Part shown: positions 31,733 through 40,078 of the stretch, piece by piece | How positions within the stretch are numbered: the stretch's first letter is position 1 | How the letters are laid out: each line of letters begins with the position of its first letter | NCBI GenBank assembly: GCA_035551835.1 | Contig: DASZMN010000093.1 | Span: 1 to 40,182, forward strand | Direction: 5' to 3' | Source of the DNA: Bog-473 sp035551835 | GTDB lineage: Bacteria; Actinomycetota; Acidimicrobiia; Acidimicrobiales; RAAP-2 | Length of the DNA: 40,182 nt | Program-made: the position numbers and the translations under genes | Notes under the pieces: model-generated | What the model was told of the DNA's origin: nothing | The model's input: only the letters and a program-made list of their open reading frames with translations | Database searches by the model: none

Positions 31733-33366
31733 GCCTGCCGCTCGCTCCCTTCGGGCCGCGGCGCGGCACCCGCGGCATGGTCGCGGCGGCCGACCAGCTG
31801 GCCGCCGTGGCCGGCATCGGTGCGCTGGCCGCCGGCGGCTCGGCGGCCGACGCCGCAGTGGCGACCGGCGCCGCCATGGCGGTGGTCGGGCCGCACCTGT
31901 GCGGCCTCGGCGGCGACATGCTGGCCATGGTCGCCGCGCCGGGCCGCGCACCAGAGGCGGTGCTCTCCATCGGGCGTGCCGGCTCGGGCTCGGACGCCGC
32001 CGCCATGCGGGCCGAGGGCCTCGCGACCATGCCCCTGCGCGGCGACGTCCGCAGCGTGCCGGTGCCCGGCGCGGTGGACGGCTGGCTCGCGCTGCACGAG
32101 CGCTACGGCCGGCTGCCACTCGAGCGCGTCCTGGCGCCCGCCATCGAGCTGGCGGAGGACGGCTTTCCCGCCTCGATCATGCTGGCGCTCGCCAGTCATC
32201 TCGTGCACGCACTGCCCGCGGCGCACGAGCTGTGCCCCGACGGCCCGCTCGAGATCGGCGCGGTGGTGCGCCTGCCCGGCATCGCCCGCACGCTGCGGGC
32301 GGTGGCACACGACGGGCGCGCCGGCTTCTACGGCGGCGAGTTCGGGCGCGGGCTCCTCGAGCTCGGCGGGGGCCACTACACCTCCGGCGACCTCGCTGGG
32401 AGCTTGGCGCAGTGGTGCGAGCCGCTGTCCCAGGCCGCGTGGGGCCACCAGCTCTGGACGGTGCCGCCACCCTCGCAGGGCTACCTCACCCTGGCCGGCG
32501 CGGCGGTGGCCGAGCGGGCGGGGCTCGGCGCCGACCCCGTCGACCCGGCGTGGGCGCACCTGCTCGTCGAGGCCTGGCGGGCCGTCGGGCACGACCGCCC
32601 CGCGGTGCTCCACGACGGCGCGGACGGCGCCGCCCTGCTACGCGAGGAGCGGCTGGCGCAGGCGGCGGCGCGGGTCGCCGCGGAGCGGACGGCCCCGGCC
32701 GACGTCGCGCCGGGGTCGACGTCCGGGGCGCCGGAGGTGGCGCGCCTCGCCGAGGGCGACACGACGCACCTGTGCGCGTACGACGCCGAGGGGCTCGGCG
32801 TGTCGCTGACCCAGTCAAACGCGCTGGACTTCGGGTCGCATCTCGTCGAGCCGGGGACCGGCGTGTTCCTGCACAACCGCGGCGTCGGCTTCTCGCTCGT
32901 CGACGGGCACCCGGCCGAGGTGCGTCCGGGCCGTCGCCCGCCGCACACGCTGTCCCCGATGCTGGTCACCGCGCCGGGTCGCGGGCTGACGCACCTCGTC
33001 GGCGCCATGGGGGGCGACGTTCAGCCCCAGATCATCGGGCAGCTGTTGGCCCGCCTCCTGGGTGCCGGGCAGGACCCGGCCACGGCCATCAGCGCGCCCC
33101 GGTTGGTGCTCGACGCACCGGGCGCCGGGCCCTTCCGCCTGTGGTGGGGCGACGATCTCGGCGTCCTCGTCGAGGCGGACGCGCCCGCGGCCTGGCGCGA
33201 GGGGCTCGAGGCCCGCGGGCACCGGGCCCGTACCATCAGCGCCTTCGACCCGGTCGCCGTGGGCTGCGCCCAGATCATCGCGGTCGACCAGGACGCCGCC
33301 GGCGCCCGCGTCCTGGTCGCGGCGTCGGACCCACGCAGCCCCGACGGCGCGGCGGTCGGCCGGTGA
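31729..33366 (+). CDS. Gamma-glutamyltransferase-like Ntn hydrolase
   Basis: 545 residues. The N-terminal large-subunit part has GGSAADAAVATGAAMAVVGPHLCGLGGDMLAMV and the LERVLAPAIELAEDGFP segment. The self-cleavage and nucleophile site is Thr345 in GDTTHLCAYDAEG, followed by SLTQSNALDFGS, the glutamate-recognition region, and a small-subunit SPMLV / MGGDVQPQIIGQLL end. There is no signal peptide, so it is probably cytosolic, unlike classical periplasmic GGT. It could process gamma-glutamyl amides or be a cephalosporin-acylase relative. The GTG start overlaps mscR by 4 bases and its stop overlaps the ETF gene the same way. Confidence 0.88.
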   Translation: MSLPLAPFGPRRGTRGMVAAADQLAAVAGIGALAAGGSAADAAVATGAAMAVVGPHLCGLGGDMLAMVAAPGRAPEAVLSIGRAGSGSDAAAMRAEGLATMPLRGDVRSVPVPGAVDGWLALHERYGRLPLERVLAPAIELAEDGFPASIMLALASHLVHALPAAHELCPDGPLEIGAVVRLPGIARTLRAVAHDGRAGFYGGEFGRGLLELGGGHYTSGDLAGSLAQWCEPLSQAAWGHQLWTVPPPSQGYLTLAGAAVAERAGLGADPVDPAWAHLLVEAWRAVGHDRPAVLHDGADGAALLREERLAQAAARVAAERTAPADVAPGSTSGAPEVARLAEGDTTHLCAYDAEGLGVSLTQSNALDFGSHLVEPGTGVFLHNRGVGFSLVDGHPAEVRPGRRPPHTLSPMLVTAPGRGLTHLVGAMGGDVQPQIIGQLLARLLGAGQDPATAISAPRLVLDAPGAGPFRLWWGDDLGVLVEADAPAAWREGLEARGHRARTISAFDPVAVGCAQIIAVDQDAAGARVLVAASDPRSPDGAAVGR

Positions 33367-35213
33367 ACGACGCGGCGGGCGGGGTGCGCGCGGTGGGCGC
33401 GCCGCTGCGCATCGCCTCGCTGGCCAAGCAGATCCCGCATCCCGAGTCGATGCGCATGGAGGACGGGCACCTCGTCCGCACGGGCGTCGAGCTCGAGATG
33501 AACGCCTACTGCCGACGCGCCGTCGCCGAAGGCGTGACGCTGGCCGGGGAGACCCGCGGCTCGTGCACGGTGCTCACCCTCGGACCCGCGAGCGCCGAGG
33601 ACGTGCTGCGCGAGGCGGTCGCCTGGGGGGCCGACACGGGACTCCACCTGTGCGACGCGGCGTTCGCCGGGTCGGACACGCTCGCCACGGCGCGCACGCT
33701 GGCAGCCGCGCTGCGGGCGACCGGCCCCTACGACCTCGTCCTCCTCGGGCGCAACTCGCTCGACGGCGAGACCGGCCAGGTCGGTCCCGAGCTGGCGCAG
33801 CTGCTCGACCTGCCGTTCGCCAGTGGCGTGCGGGCGCTGGTCGACCTCGGCGACCGCCTCGGCCTCGAGCTCGAGCACGACGACGGGACCCAGGAGATTG
33901 AGATGCGGCTGCCCGCCGTGCTCTCGGTGGCCGAGCGCCTGTGCGACCCGTGCAAGGTCGACCCCGAGGGCCGGGCGGCGGTGCCCGCCTCGCGCCTCCG
34001 GCGGCTCGGCCCGGCCGAGCTCGGGCCCGGTGAGTGGGGAGCGGCGGGCAGCCCCACCGTCGTCGGCGAGGTCCACCCCATGGAGCACGACCGCGCCCTG
34101 AGGGTGCTGGACGGGCCGCTCCACGCGCAGGTCGTCGAGGCGGTCCGCCTGCTCGACGCCCGAGGCGCGCTGGACGGCGGGGCCGCCGCGGCGGAGGGCC
34201 GGCCCGAGCCCGTGCGCACGGCAGCGCGCGGCGCCCGCGCCATCGCCGTGCTCGACGAGCCGGGCCGCGGCGAGGTGACGCTCGAGCTCGTCACGGCCGC
34301 CGCACGCCTGGGCGCCGACGCGGGGGCGACGGTGCACCTCCTGCGACCGGTCGGGGCCGGGCGCGCCGGCGCCGCCGGCACCGCGCCGGCCGGGACCGAC
34401 CTGGTGGTCGAGCTCGACGGGTCGGTGGTGCCCGAGGACGTCGCCGACGCGATCACGGCGTATGCGCGCGACGAGACGCCCTGGGCCATCCTGGCGCCGA
34501 GCACGGCGTTCGGCCGCGAGGTGGCGGCCCGCGTCGCCGCGGCGACCGGGTCGGGCCTGGTGGGCGACGCCGTGACCCTGGCGGTACGCGACGGCATCCT
34601 GGTGGCGGGCAAGCCGGCGTTCGCCGGTGCGCTCGTGGCCGACATCACGTGCCGGGGCGCGGTGCAGCTGGTGACGGTCCGCCCGGGTGTCCTGCCCGCA
34701 CCCTCCCCCGCGGCCGACGGCGCGGCGCGCCCGGTGCCGTCAGTGGCGCGCGAGGTCGGCAGGCGCGGGCGCGTGCAGATCCTCGGTGAGCGGCGCAACG
34801 ACGACGTGGAGACGTTGGCCCGGGCCCAGGTCGTGCTCGGCGTCGGCACCGGCGTCGCGCCCGAGGAGTACGGGGCGCTCAGCCCGCTCGCCGCGTTGCT
34901 CGGGGCGGAGCTCGCAGCGACGCGCAAGGTGACGGACAAGGGGTGGGCCCCCCGGGCCCGCCAGGTCGGCATCACCGGACGCTCGATCGCACCGCGCCTG
35001 TACGTCGCGCTCGGCTTGAGCGGGAAGTTCAACCACATGGTGGGTGTCCGCGCCGCCGGGACGATCCTGGCCGTCAACAGCGACCGCTCGGCACCGGTCT
35101 TCGGGCATTGCGACGTCGGGATCGTGGGCGACTGGCACGAGGTGGTGCCGCTGTTGCAGCGGGCCCTGGCCGGCCGCCTCGAACCGCGCCACGGCGCGGC
35201 CGCGCTCAGTTGA
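33363..35213 (+). CDS. Fused electron-transfer flavoprotein, beta then alpha domain
   Basis: 616 residues, roughly twice a single subunit. Residues 1-265 are the beta subunit: LVLLGRNSLDGETGQVGPELAQLL and the LPAVLSVAERLCDPCKVDP adenine-nucleotide/partner loop. A short linker leads to the alpha subunit (about 290-616), with the FAD domain TRKVTDKGWAPRARQVGITGRSIAP, ALGLSGKFNHMVGVRAAGTILAVNSD and FGHCDVGIVGDWHEVVP. The key FAD-binding segments are intact. ETF normally is two proteins; here both are one chain. It accepts electrons from a flavin dehydrogenase not present in the window. GTGA overlap with the preceding gene makes a tight operon. It ends 8 bases inside the convergent small mutase gene. 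Confidence 0.92.
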   Translation: MNDAAGGVRAVGAPLRIASLAKQIPHPESMRMEDGHLVRTGVELEMNAYCRRAVAEGVTLAGETRGSCTVLTLGPASAEDVLREAVAWGADTGLHLCDAAFAGSDTLATARTLAAALRATGPYDLVLLGRNSLDGETGQVGPELAQLLDLPFASGVRALVDLGDRLGLELEHDDGTQEIEMRLPAVLSVAERLCDPCKVDPEGRAAVPASRLRRLGPAELGPGEWGAAGSPTVVGEVHPMEHDRALRVLDGPLHAQVVEAVRLLDARGALDGGAAAAEGRPEPVRTAARGARAIAVLDEPGRGEVTLELVTAAARLGADAGATVHLLRPVGAGRAGAAGTAPAGTDLVVELDGSVVPEDVADAITAYARDETPWAILAPSTAFGREVAARVAAATGSGLVGDAVTLAVRDGILVAGKPAFAGALVADITCRGAVQLVTVRPGVLPAPSPAADGAARPVPSVAREVGRRGRVQILGERRNDDVETLARAQVVLGVGTGVAPEEYGALSPLAALLGAELAATRKVTDKGWAPRARQVGITGRSIAPRLYVALGLSGKFNHMVGVRAAGTILAVNSDRSAPVFGHCDVGIVGDWHEVVPLLQRALAGRLEPRHGAAALS

Positions 35214-35625
35214 GCGGGCCCACCCCCGCGGCGCCGCGGACGCACGCGACGACCTCGTCGTTCGAGGCCCCGGGCCCCAGCACCGCCGCCACCCCCTGGT
35301 CCAGCAGCTTGGCCACATCGTCGGGCGGGACGATGCCCCCGACCACGACGGGGGTGTCCAAGCCGGCGGCGCGCAAGGCATCCACCACGGCGGGGGCGAG
35401 CGTGAGATGAGCGCCGTTGTGCATGGAGACGCCGACCACGTCGACGTCCTCCTGGGCGGTCATCGCCGCGATGGTCTCGGGCGACTGGCGCAACCCGGCG
35501 TAGACCACCTCGCACCCGGCGTCACGCAGGATGCGCGCCACGACGCGCAGGCCCCGGTCGTGACCGTCGAGGCCCACCTTGGCCATGAGCACGCGCAGCG
35601 GTCGTCCGCCGCTCTGGGGCACCAC
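35206..35625 (-). CDS. icmB: B12-binding small subunit of an acyl-CoA mutase (IcmB-like)
   Basis: About 139 residues, one cobalamin-binding domain. KVGLDGHDRGLRV contains the DxHxxG motif with His22 as the lower axial ligand to cobalt; SMHNG and VVVGGIVPPDD supply the SxL-like and GG motifs of the base-off B12 fold. Length and separation from the catalytic subunit match the small subunit of two-component mutases such as IcmB. The GTG at 35625 is 3 bases after the large-subunit stop, so the two subunits are co-translated. Its last 8 bases overlap the converging ETF gene. The Icm assignment follows from the partner's active-site residues. Confidence 0.9.
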   Translation of the reverse strand: MVPQSGGRPLRVLMAKVGLDGHDRGLRVVARILRDAGCEVVYAGLRQSPETIAAMTAQEDVDVVGVSMHNGAHLTLAPAVVDALRAAGLDTPVVVGGIVPPDDVAKLLDQGVAAVLGPGASNDEVVACVRGAAGVGPLN

Positions 35626-35627
35626 GT

Positions 35628-37256
35628 TCAGGCGACCTGGCGCTCCATGTAGGTGCCGAACACCGTCTCGAGCGCCCGCATTGCCTCCCCCACCGTCACC
35701 ATGGAGCCGGCCGCCTCGATCAGCGCGGGCATGAGGTTCACGGCGGGGTCGGAAGCGTCGGCCGCAATCCGGGCGAGCGAGCGGCGAACGGCGTCGTCGT
35801 CGCGCTCCTGCTTGATCGCGGCCAGCCGCGCCAGCTGGTCGGTCTCGACGGCCGGGTCGATGGACAAGGTCGGCGTGACGTTGCCCTCGTCCTCGACGTA
35901 GGCGTTCACGCCGACCAGCTTCCATTCGTCGCGAGCGATCTTGGACTGAAAGGCGTAGGCGGCGTCGGCGATCTCCGACACGAACCAGCCGTCGTCGACA
36001 CAGGCGATCACGCCGTCGAGGACCGAGCCGGCGCCGGCATCGAGCAGATGCGCGAACACCTCCTCGGCCTGGCGCTCGAGCTCGTCGGTCAGCTCCTCGA
36101 CGAACCAGGAACCCCCGAGCGGGTCGGCTACGTGCACGACGCCCGACTCCTCCGCGATCACCTGCTGGGTCCGCAGGGCGAGGCGCGCGGCGTGCTCGGT
36201 AGGCAGCGCCAGCGCCTCGTCGAAGGAGTCCGTGTGCAGGCTCTGCGTGCCGCCGAGCACGCCGGCCAGCGCCTCGATGGCGACGCGGACGAGGTTCACC
36301 TGGGGCTGTTGGGCCGTCAGCGAGACCCCGGCGGTCTGGGTATGGAAGCGCAGCTGGAGCGAGCGGTCCTTCGTCGCCCCGTAGCGGTCCCGCATCCAGC
36401 GGGCCCAGATGCGCCGCGCCGCCCGGTACTTCGCGATCTCCTCGAAGAAGTCGATGTGGGCGTTGAAGAAGAAGCTGAGGCGCGGCGCGAACTCGTCGAC
36501 CGTCGACCCCGCGGCCACCGCCGCCTCGACGTAGGCGAACCCGTTCGCCAAGGTGAAGGCGAGCTCCTGGGCCGCCGTCGACCCCGCCTCGCGGATGTGG
36601 TAGCCCGACACCGAGACGGGGTGCCAGCGCGGCAGCTCGGCGGCGGCAAAGCGGATCACGTCGGTCACGAGGCGGACCGAGGGCCGCGGCGGGAAGACGT
36701 ACTCCTTCTGCGCCTGGTACTCCTTCAAGATGTCGTTTTGCAGCGTGCCGCTGAGCGCCGAACGCGCCACGCCGGTGCGGTCGGCCACCTGGACGTACAT
36801 GGCCAGGATGGGTGCGGCCGGCGAATTGATGGTCATCGACGTGGAGACCCTGCCCAAGTCGATGCCCGAGAAGAGGGTCTCCATGTCGTCGAGGGTGTCG
36901 ACGGCGACGCCGGCGCGGCCCACCTCGCCCTTGGCCAGCGGGTCATCGGAGTCGCAGCCGAGCAGCGTGGGCATGTCGAACGCCGTCGAGAGGCCGTCAC
37001 CGCCGGCGCGCAGGAGCTCCTTGAAGCGCCCGTTGGTGTCGGCGGCCGTCCCGAACCCGGCGAACTGGCGCATCGTCCACAGGCGCGACCGGTACATCGA
37101 GGCGTGCGGGCCGCGCGTGTAGGGGTACTGGCCCGGCAGCTCGGCGCCGTCCGGGCCGTAGACCGGGTCCACCGGCACGCCCGACATCGTCTCGAAGCGC
37201 GCCGCGCGCATGGGAGAGCGGTCGAATTCCTCCTGCCAGTCGTCTCGGTCGGCCAC
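35628..37256 (-). CDS. icmA: Acyl-CoA mutase large subunit, isobutyryl-CoA-type (would be annotated methylmalonyl-CoA mutase)
   Basis: 542 residues, the catalytic TIM-barrel subunit of an adenosylcobalamin mutase with no B12 domain of its own. Conserved parts include FDMPTLLGCDSDDP, SVSGYHIREAGSTAAQELA with His220 (MCM His244) and HTQTAGVSLTAQQPQVN. Substrate selectivity: MCM Tyr89 is Phe65 in RQFAGFG, and MCM Arg207, which binds the substrate carboxylate, is Gln183 in EYQAQKEYVF. Phe plus Gln is the isobutyryl-CoA mutase pattern, so a carboxylate-bearing substrate is unlikely. The GTG at 37256 has an AGGA site. It lies 35 bases after the GGDEF/EAL stop. No MeaB-type chaperone is nearby. Confidence 0.9.
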   Translation of the reverse strand: MADRDDWQEEFDRSPMRAARFETMSGVPVDPVYGPDGAELPGQYPYTRGPHASMYRSRLWTMRQFAGFGTAADTNGRFKELLRAGGDGLSTAFDMPTLLGCDSDDPLAKGEVGRAGVAVDTLDDMETLFSGIDLGRVSTSMTINSPAAPILAMYVQVADRTGVARSALSGTLQNDILKEYQAQKEYVFPPRPSVRLVTDVIRFAAAELPRWHPVSVSGYHIREAGSTAAQELAFTLANGFAYVEAAVAAGSTVDEFAPRLSFFFNAHIDFFEEIAKYRAARRIWARWMRDRYGATKDRSLQLRFHTQTAGVSLTAQQPQVNLVRVAIEALAGVLGGTQSLHTDSFDEALALPTEHAARLALRTQQVIAEESGVVHVADPLGGSWFVEELTDELERQAEEVFAHLLDAGAGSVLDGVIACVDDGWFVSEIADAAYAFQSKIARDEWKLVGVNAYVEDEGNVTPTLSIDPAVETDQLARLAAIKQERDDDAVRRSLARIAADASDPAVNLMPALIEAAGSMVTVGEAMRALETVFGTYMERQVA

Positions 37257-37291
37257 CGCGCAATCCTACTGCCGGGGGCCGGGAGGGTCGG

Positions 37292-40024
37292 CTAGCCGGC
37301 GAGTGCCCCACGCACGACGCGCAGGTCCGGCGCCGGGTTGGCGTTGGCCTCGAGCAGCTTGTCGAACGAGGCGGCCGAGACCGGGCGGGCGAAATAGAAG
37401 CCCTGGGCGACGTCGCAGCCCAGGTTCTTCAGCTCTTCCAGCTGCGCCACCGTCTCGACCCCTTCGACCACCGTGGTGGAGCCGATGGCCTGCGAGAGCG
37501 CGACGACGGCCGAGACAATGGCCGACTTCACCGGGTCGCGGTCGATGTTGTGCACGAAGCTCTGGTCGATCTTGACGACGTCGATGGGGAACCGGGCCAG
37601 ATAGCCGAGCGAGGAATGTCCCGTCCCGAAGTCGTCGATGGCGAGCTGCACGCCGAGCGTGTGGAGCCGGGCCAGGATGGCCGACGTCAGGTCCACGTCG
37701 TCCATGGCCAAGGTCTCCGTGATCTCGAAGCACAGCTGGGACGGGTCGACCGAGGTGGCCTGGATCACGCTTGCGATCTCCTCGGCTAGGCCGTCCTGCT
37801 GGAACTGGCGCGCCGAGAGGTTGACGCCCACCTGCAGCTGGCCGTGCGTCTCGTGCCACGTCCTGGCCTGGAGGCAGGCCTGCTCGAGCACGGCACGACC
37901 GATGGGCAGGATGGTGCCGTTGTCCTCGGCCAGTTGGATGAACTGCGACGGCAGCAACAGCCCGTGGTCCGGGTGGTTCCAGCGCACCAGCGCCTCGGCG
38001 CCGACGATGCGCCGGTCGGCCAGCGAGACCAGCGGCTGGTAGACGACCTCGATCTCGTCGCGCTCGACCACGTGGTGGAGCGCGGTGTCGAGATCGAGGC
38101 GGCCGACCGAGCGACCGCCCATGAGTTCCGCGTCGAAGAGGGCGTACTGGCCGCCCCGGCCTCGCTCCTTGGCCCGGTACATGGCGACATCGGCGTCGTG
38201 CAAGAGGTCGTCACGGGACTTGCCGTACTCGCTGAGGGCGATCCCGATGCTCATCGTGGCCACCAGCTCGTGGCCCCCGCTGAGGATCACCGGGTCCCGG
38301 AGCGCGTCGAGGGCCACGTTGACGACCTCGATGGCGTCGTCGGGCGAGTACACGCCTTCGAGCAGGATCACGAACTCGTCACCGCCAAAACGCGACAGCG
38401 TGTCACCTGGGCGCACGGCCCGGCGGAGGCGATCGCCGACGACCCGGAGCAGCTCGTCGCCCACCTGGTGACCCAGGTGGTCGTTGACGACCTTGAAACG
38501 ATCGATGTCGCAGAAGAGCACGGCCACCTGGCTGCCGGCCCGGTCCGCCTGCAGCAACGCATGGTCGAGGTGGTCGAGCAGCAGCCGCCGGTTGGCCAGG
38601 CCGGTGAGCGCGTCCTGGAACGCATGACGCGCCAATTGCTCCTCGAAGGCCTTGCGCTCCGACGTGTCGCGAAAGACGATCACCGCACCGGACGGCGACG
38701 AGCCGCCGACGACCGGTGAGGCGGTGACCGTCACCGGGAAATGCGAGCCGTCGGGCCGTTCGAACCGCGTGTCGTAGCTGGTGACGTTGCGCCCCAAGGC
38801 GATCGCGCGCATCGCCGGGTCGAGGAGGAAACGCGGCGTCTCGTCGGCGCGCACCACGGGGCCCTCATCCGCCGCGCCCGGCCCGAGCGTGTACCAACCG
38901 AGCATGCTCGCACCGGCCGGGTTCATGAAGGTGATGTCACCGGCCTCGCTGATGGCGCAGACGCCCTCACCCAGGCTGCTGGTGATGGCGGACAGGTTCT
39001 CGCGCTGACGCCGCACCTCTCCGTAGAGGTGGGCATTGGAGAGTGCGATGGCACCGACGGAGGCGAGGGCATGGAGCAGCGCGCGGTCGCCGTCGTCGAA
39101 GGGCTCGGTCCGACTCCGGCCCGTCACCCCGAGCCAGAGCGTCCGATCGTCGAACTCCATCGGGGCGCACAGGCCGTCGACACCGACGGGGCGCGTCGCG
39201 GTCAGCGCGACCTCCGGCGAGCGCAGCAGCGTGCCGGCGGCCTTGAGGACGGCGGCCTTCGTCTCCTCCGTGCCCATCGACCGGTTCACGTCGAGCGTCG
39301 CCTCGAACAACCCGAGCAGCCGGGCCCGGTCGTGCAGGGCGTCGAACTGACCGGTGCCGAGGTAGCGCACGATGAACAGCGGGAGCAGGGCCACGGGGAG
39401 GTACTTCGGGTCGCGAGCGAGCAACAGGGCGGTCGGCACGGCGATGCCGATGCCGCCGGCGCTGACGAGGAGTTTGCCCTTGAGGCCGCCGAACACGGTG
39501 CGGCGCCAGGGGGTTCCGAGGGTCGCCATGATCGAGACCATGGCGGTCGTGTTCACGGCGAGGTAGCACGCCGCCCCGGCTAGGGCCGCGAGCGCGCTGG
39601 CGTACCCGATCGGGGCCTCCGGCGCGCCGTGCAGCAAGGTGAAGGCGAGGGCGCCGACGCCGACCGAGGTCACCACCTGCCCGACGTTGAAGATCGACTT
39701 CATGAGGGGGCGCCGCTTGATGGCCTGGGCCGCGATCGTGACGAACGTGAAAACCAGGACCGTCATGGCCGACGGCACGAGCAGGACCAGGAGGACGAAG
39801 AAGGCCTCGTCGAAATCGATCGCGTCCGATTCGCCGTCGAAGTAGAGCGTGATGGGCCAGATCCACGTCGCCGCCAGGAGCGCGCAGAACACGGCGGCGA
39901 AGGTGACGTCCATGGCACCGGGCCAGCCGATGGTGATCATCCGGCCCAGCGACAGCGCAACGGTCACCAGGCCGGCGCCTGCCCACAGCGCCACCACCAC
40001 ACGTGTTGGTCTCGGAAGACTCAC
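37292..40024 (-). CDS. Membrane GAF-PAS-GGDEF-EAL cyclic-di-GMP enzyme
   Basis: 910 residues. A membrane sensor of about six or seven helices (1-225) precedes a GAF-like domain (about 235-340), a PAS domain (about 345-455, LGEGVCAISEAGDITFMNPAGASMLG), GGDEF (about 470-630) and EAL (about 645-895). The cyclase motif GGDEF (547-551) and its inhibitory I-site RPGD (538-541) are intact; the phosphodiesterase EAL (677-679), DDFGTG and KIDQSFV motifs are also intact. Either or both activities may be used. The GTG at 40024 is the assigned start; the ribosome site is weak. Co-transcription with icmA downstream is possible given the 35-base gap. Confidence 0.93.
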   Translation of the reverse strand: MSLPRPTRVVVALWAGAGLVTVALSLGRMITIGWPGAMDVTFAAVFCALLAATWIWPITLYFDGESDAIDFDEAFFVLLVLLVPSAMTVLVFTFVTIAAQAIKRRPLMKSIFNVGQVVTSVGVGALAFTLLHGAPEAPIGYASALAALAGAACYLAVNTTAMVSIMATLGTPWRRTVFGGLKGKLLVSAGGIGIAVPTALLLARDPKYLPVALLPLFIVRYLGTGQFDALHDRARLLGLFEATLDVNRSMGTEETKAAVLKAAGTLLRSPEVALTATRPVGVDGLCAPMEFDDRTLWLGVTGRSRTEPFDDGDRALLHALASVGAIALSNAHLYGEVRRQRENLSAITSSLGEGVCAISEAGDITFMNPAGASMLGWYTLGPGAADEGPVVRADETPRFLLDPAMRAIALGRNVTSYDTRFERPDGSHFPVTVTASPVVGGSSPSGAVIVFRDTSERKAFEEQLARHAFQDALTGLANRRLLLDHLDHALLQADRAGSQVAVLFCDIDRFKVVNDHLGHQVGDELLRVVGDRLRRAVRPGDTLSRFGGDEFVILLEGVYSPDDAIEVVNVALDALRDPVILSGGHELVATMSIGIALSEYGKSRDDLLHDADVAMYRAKERGRGGQYALFDAELMGGRSVGRLDLDTALHHVVERDEIEVVYQPLVSLADRRIVGAEALVRWNHPDHGLLLPSQFIQLAEDNGTILPIGRAVLEQACLQARTWHETHGQLQVGVNLSARQFQQDGLAEEIASVIQATSVDPSQLCFEITETLAMDDVDLTSAILARLHTLGVQLAIDDFGTGHSSLGYLARFPIDVVKIDQSFVHNIDRDPVKSAIVSAVVALSQAIGSTTVVEGVETVAQLEELKNLGCDVAQGFYFARPVSAASFDKLLEANANPAPDLRVVRGALAG

Positions 40025-40056
40025 CTCTTACCCCGCTCCGCCCGCGCTGTCTCTCC

Positions 40057-40078
40057 CGGCCTGGTCAGTTCCAGGCCG
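40057..40078 (-). terminator. Hairpin at the edge of the repeat array
   Basis: CGGCCTGG (40057-40064) pairs perfectly with CCAGGCCG (40071-40078) around a 6-base loop TCAGTT. The right arm is part of the first repeat unit. If a minus-strand gene enters from the right, its TGA (40065-40067) lies in this loop, so the hairpin could terminate it before the GGDEF/EAL gene. There is no T tract. Confidence 0.4.
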
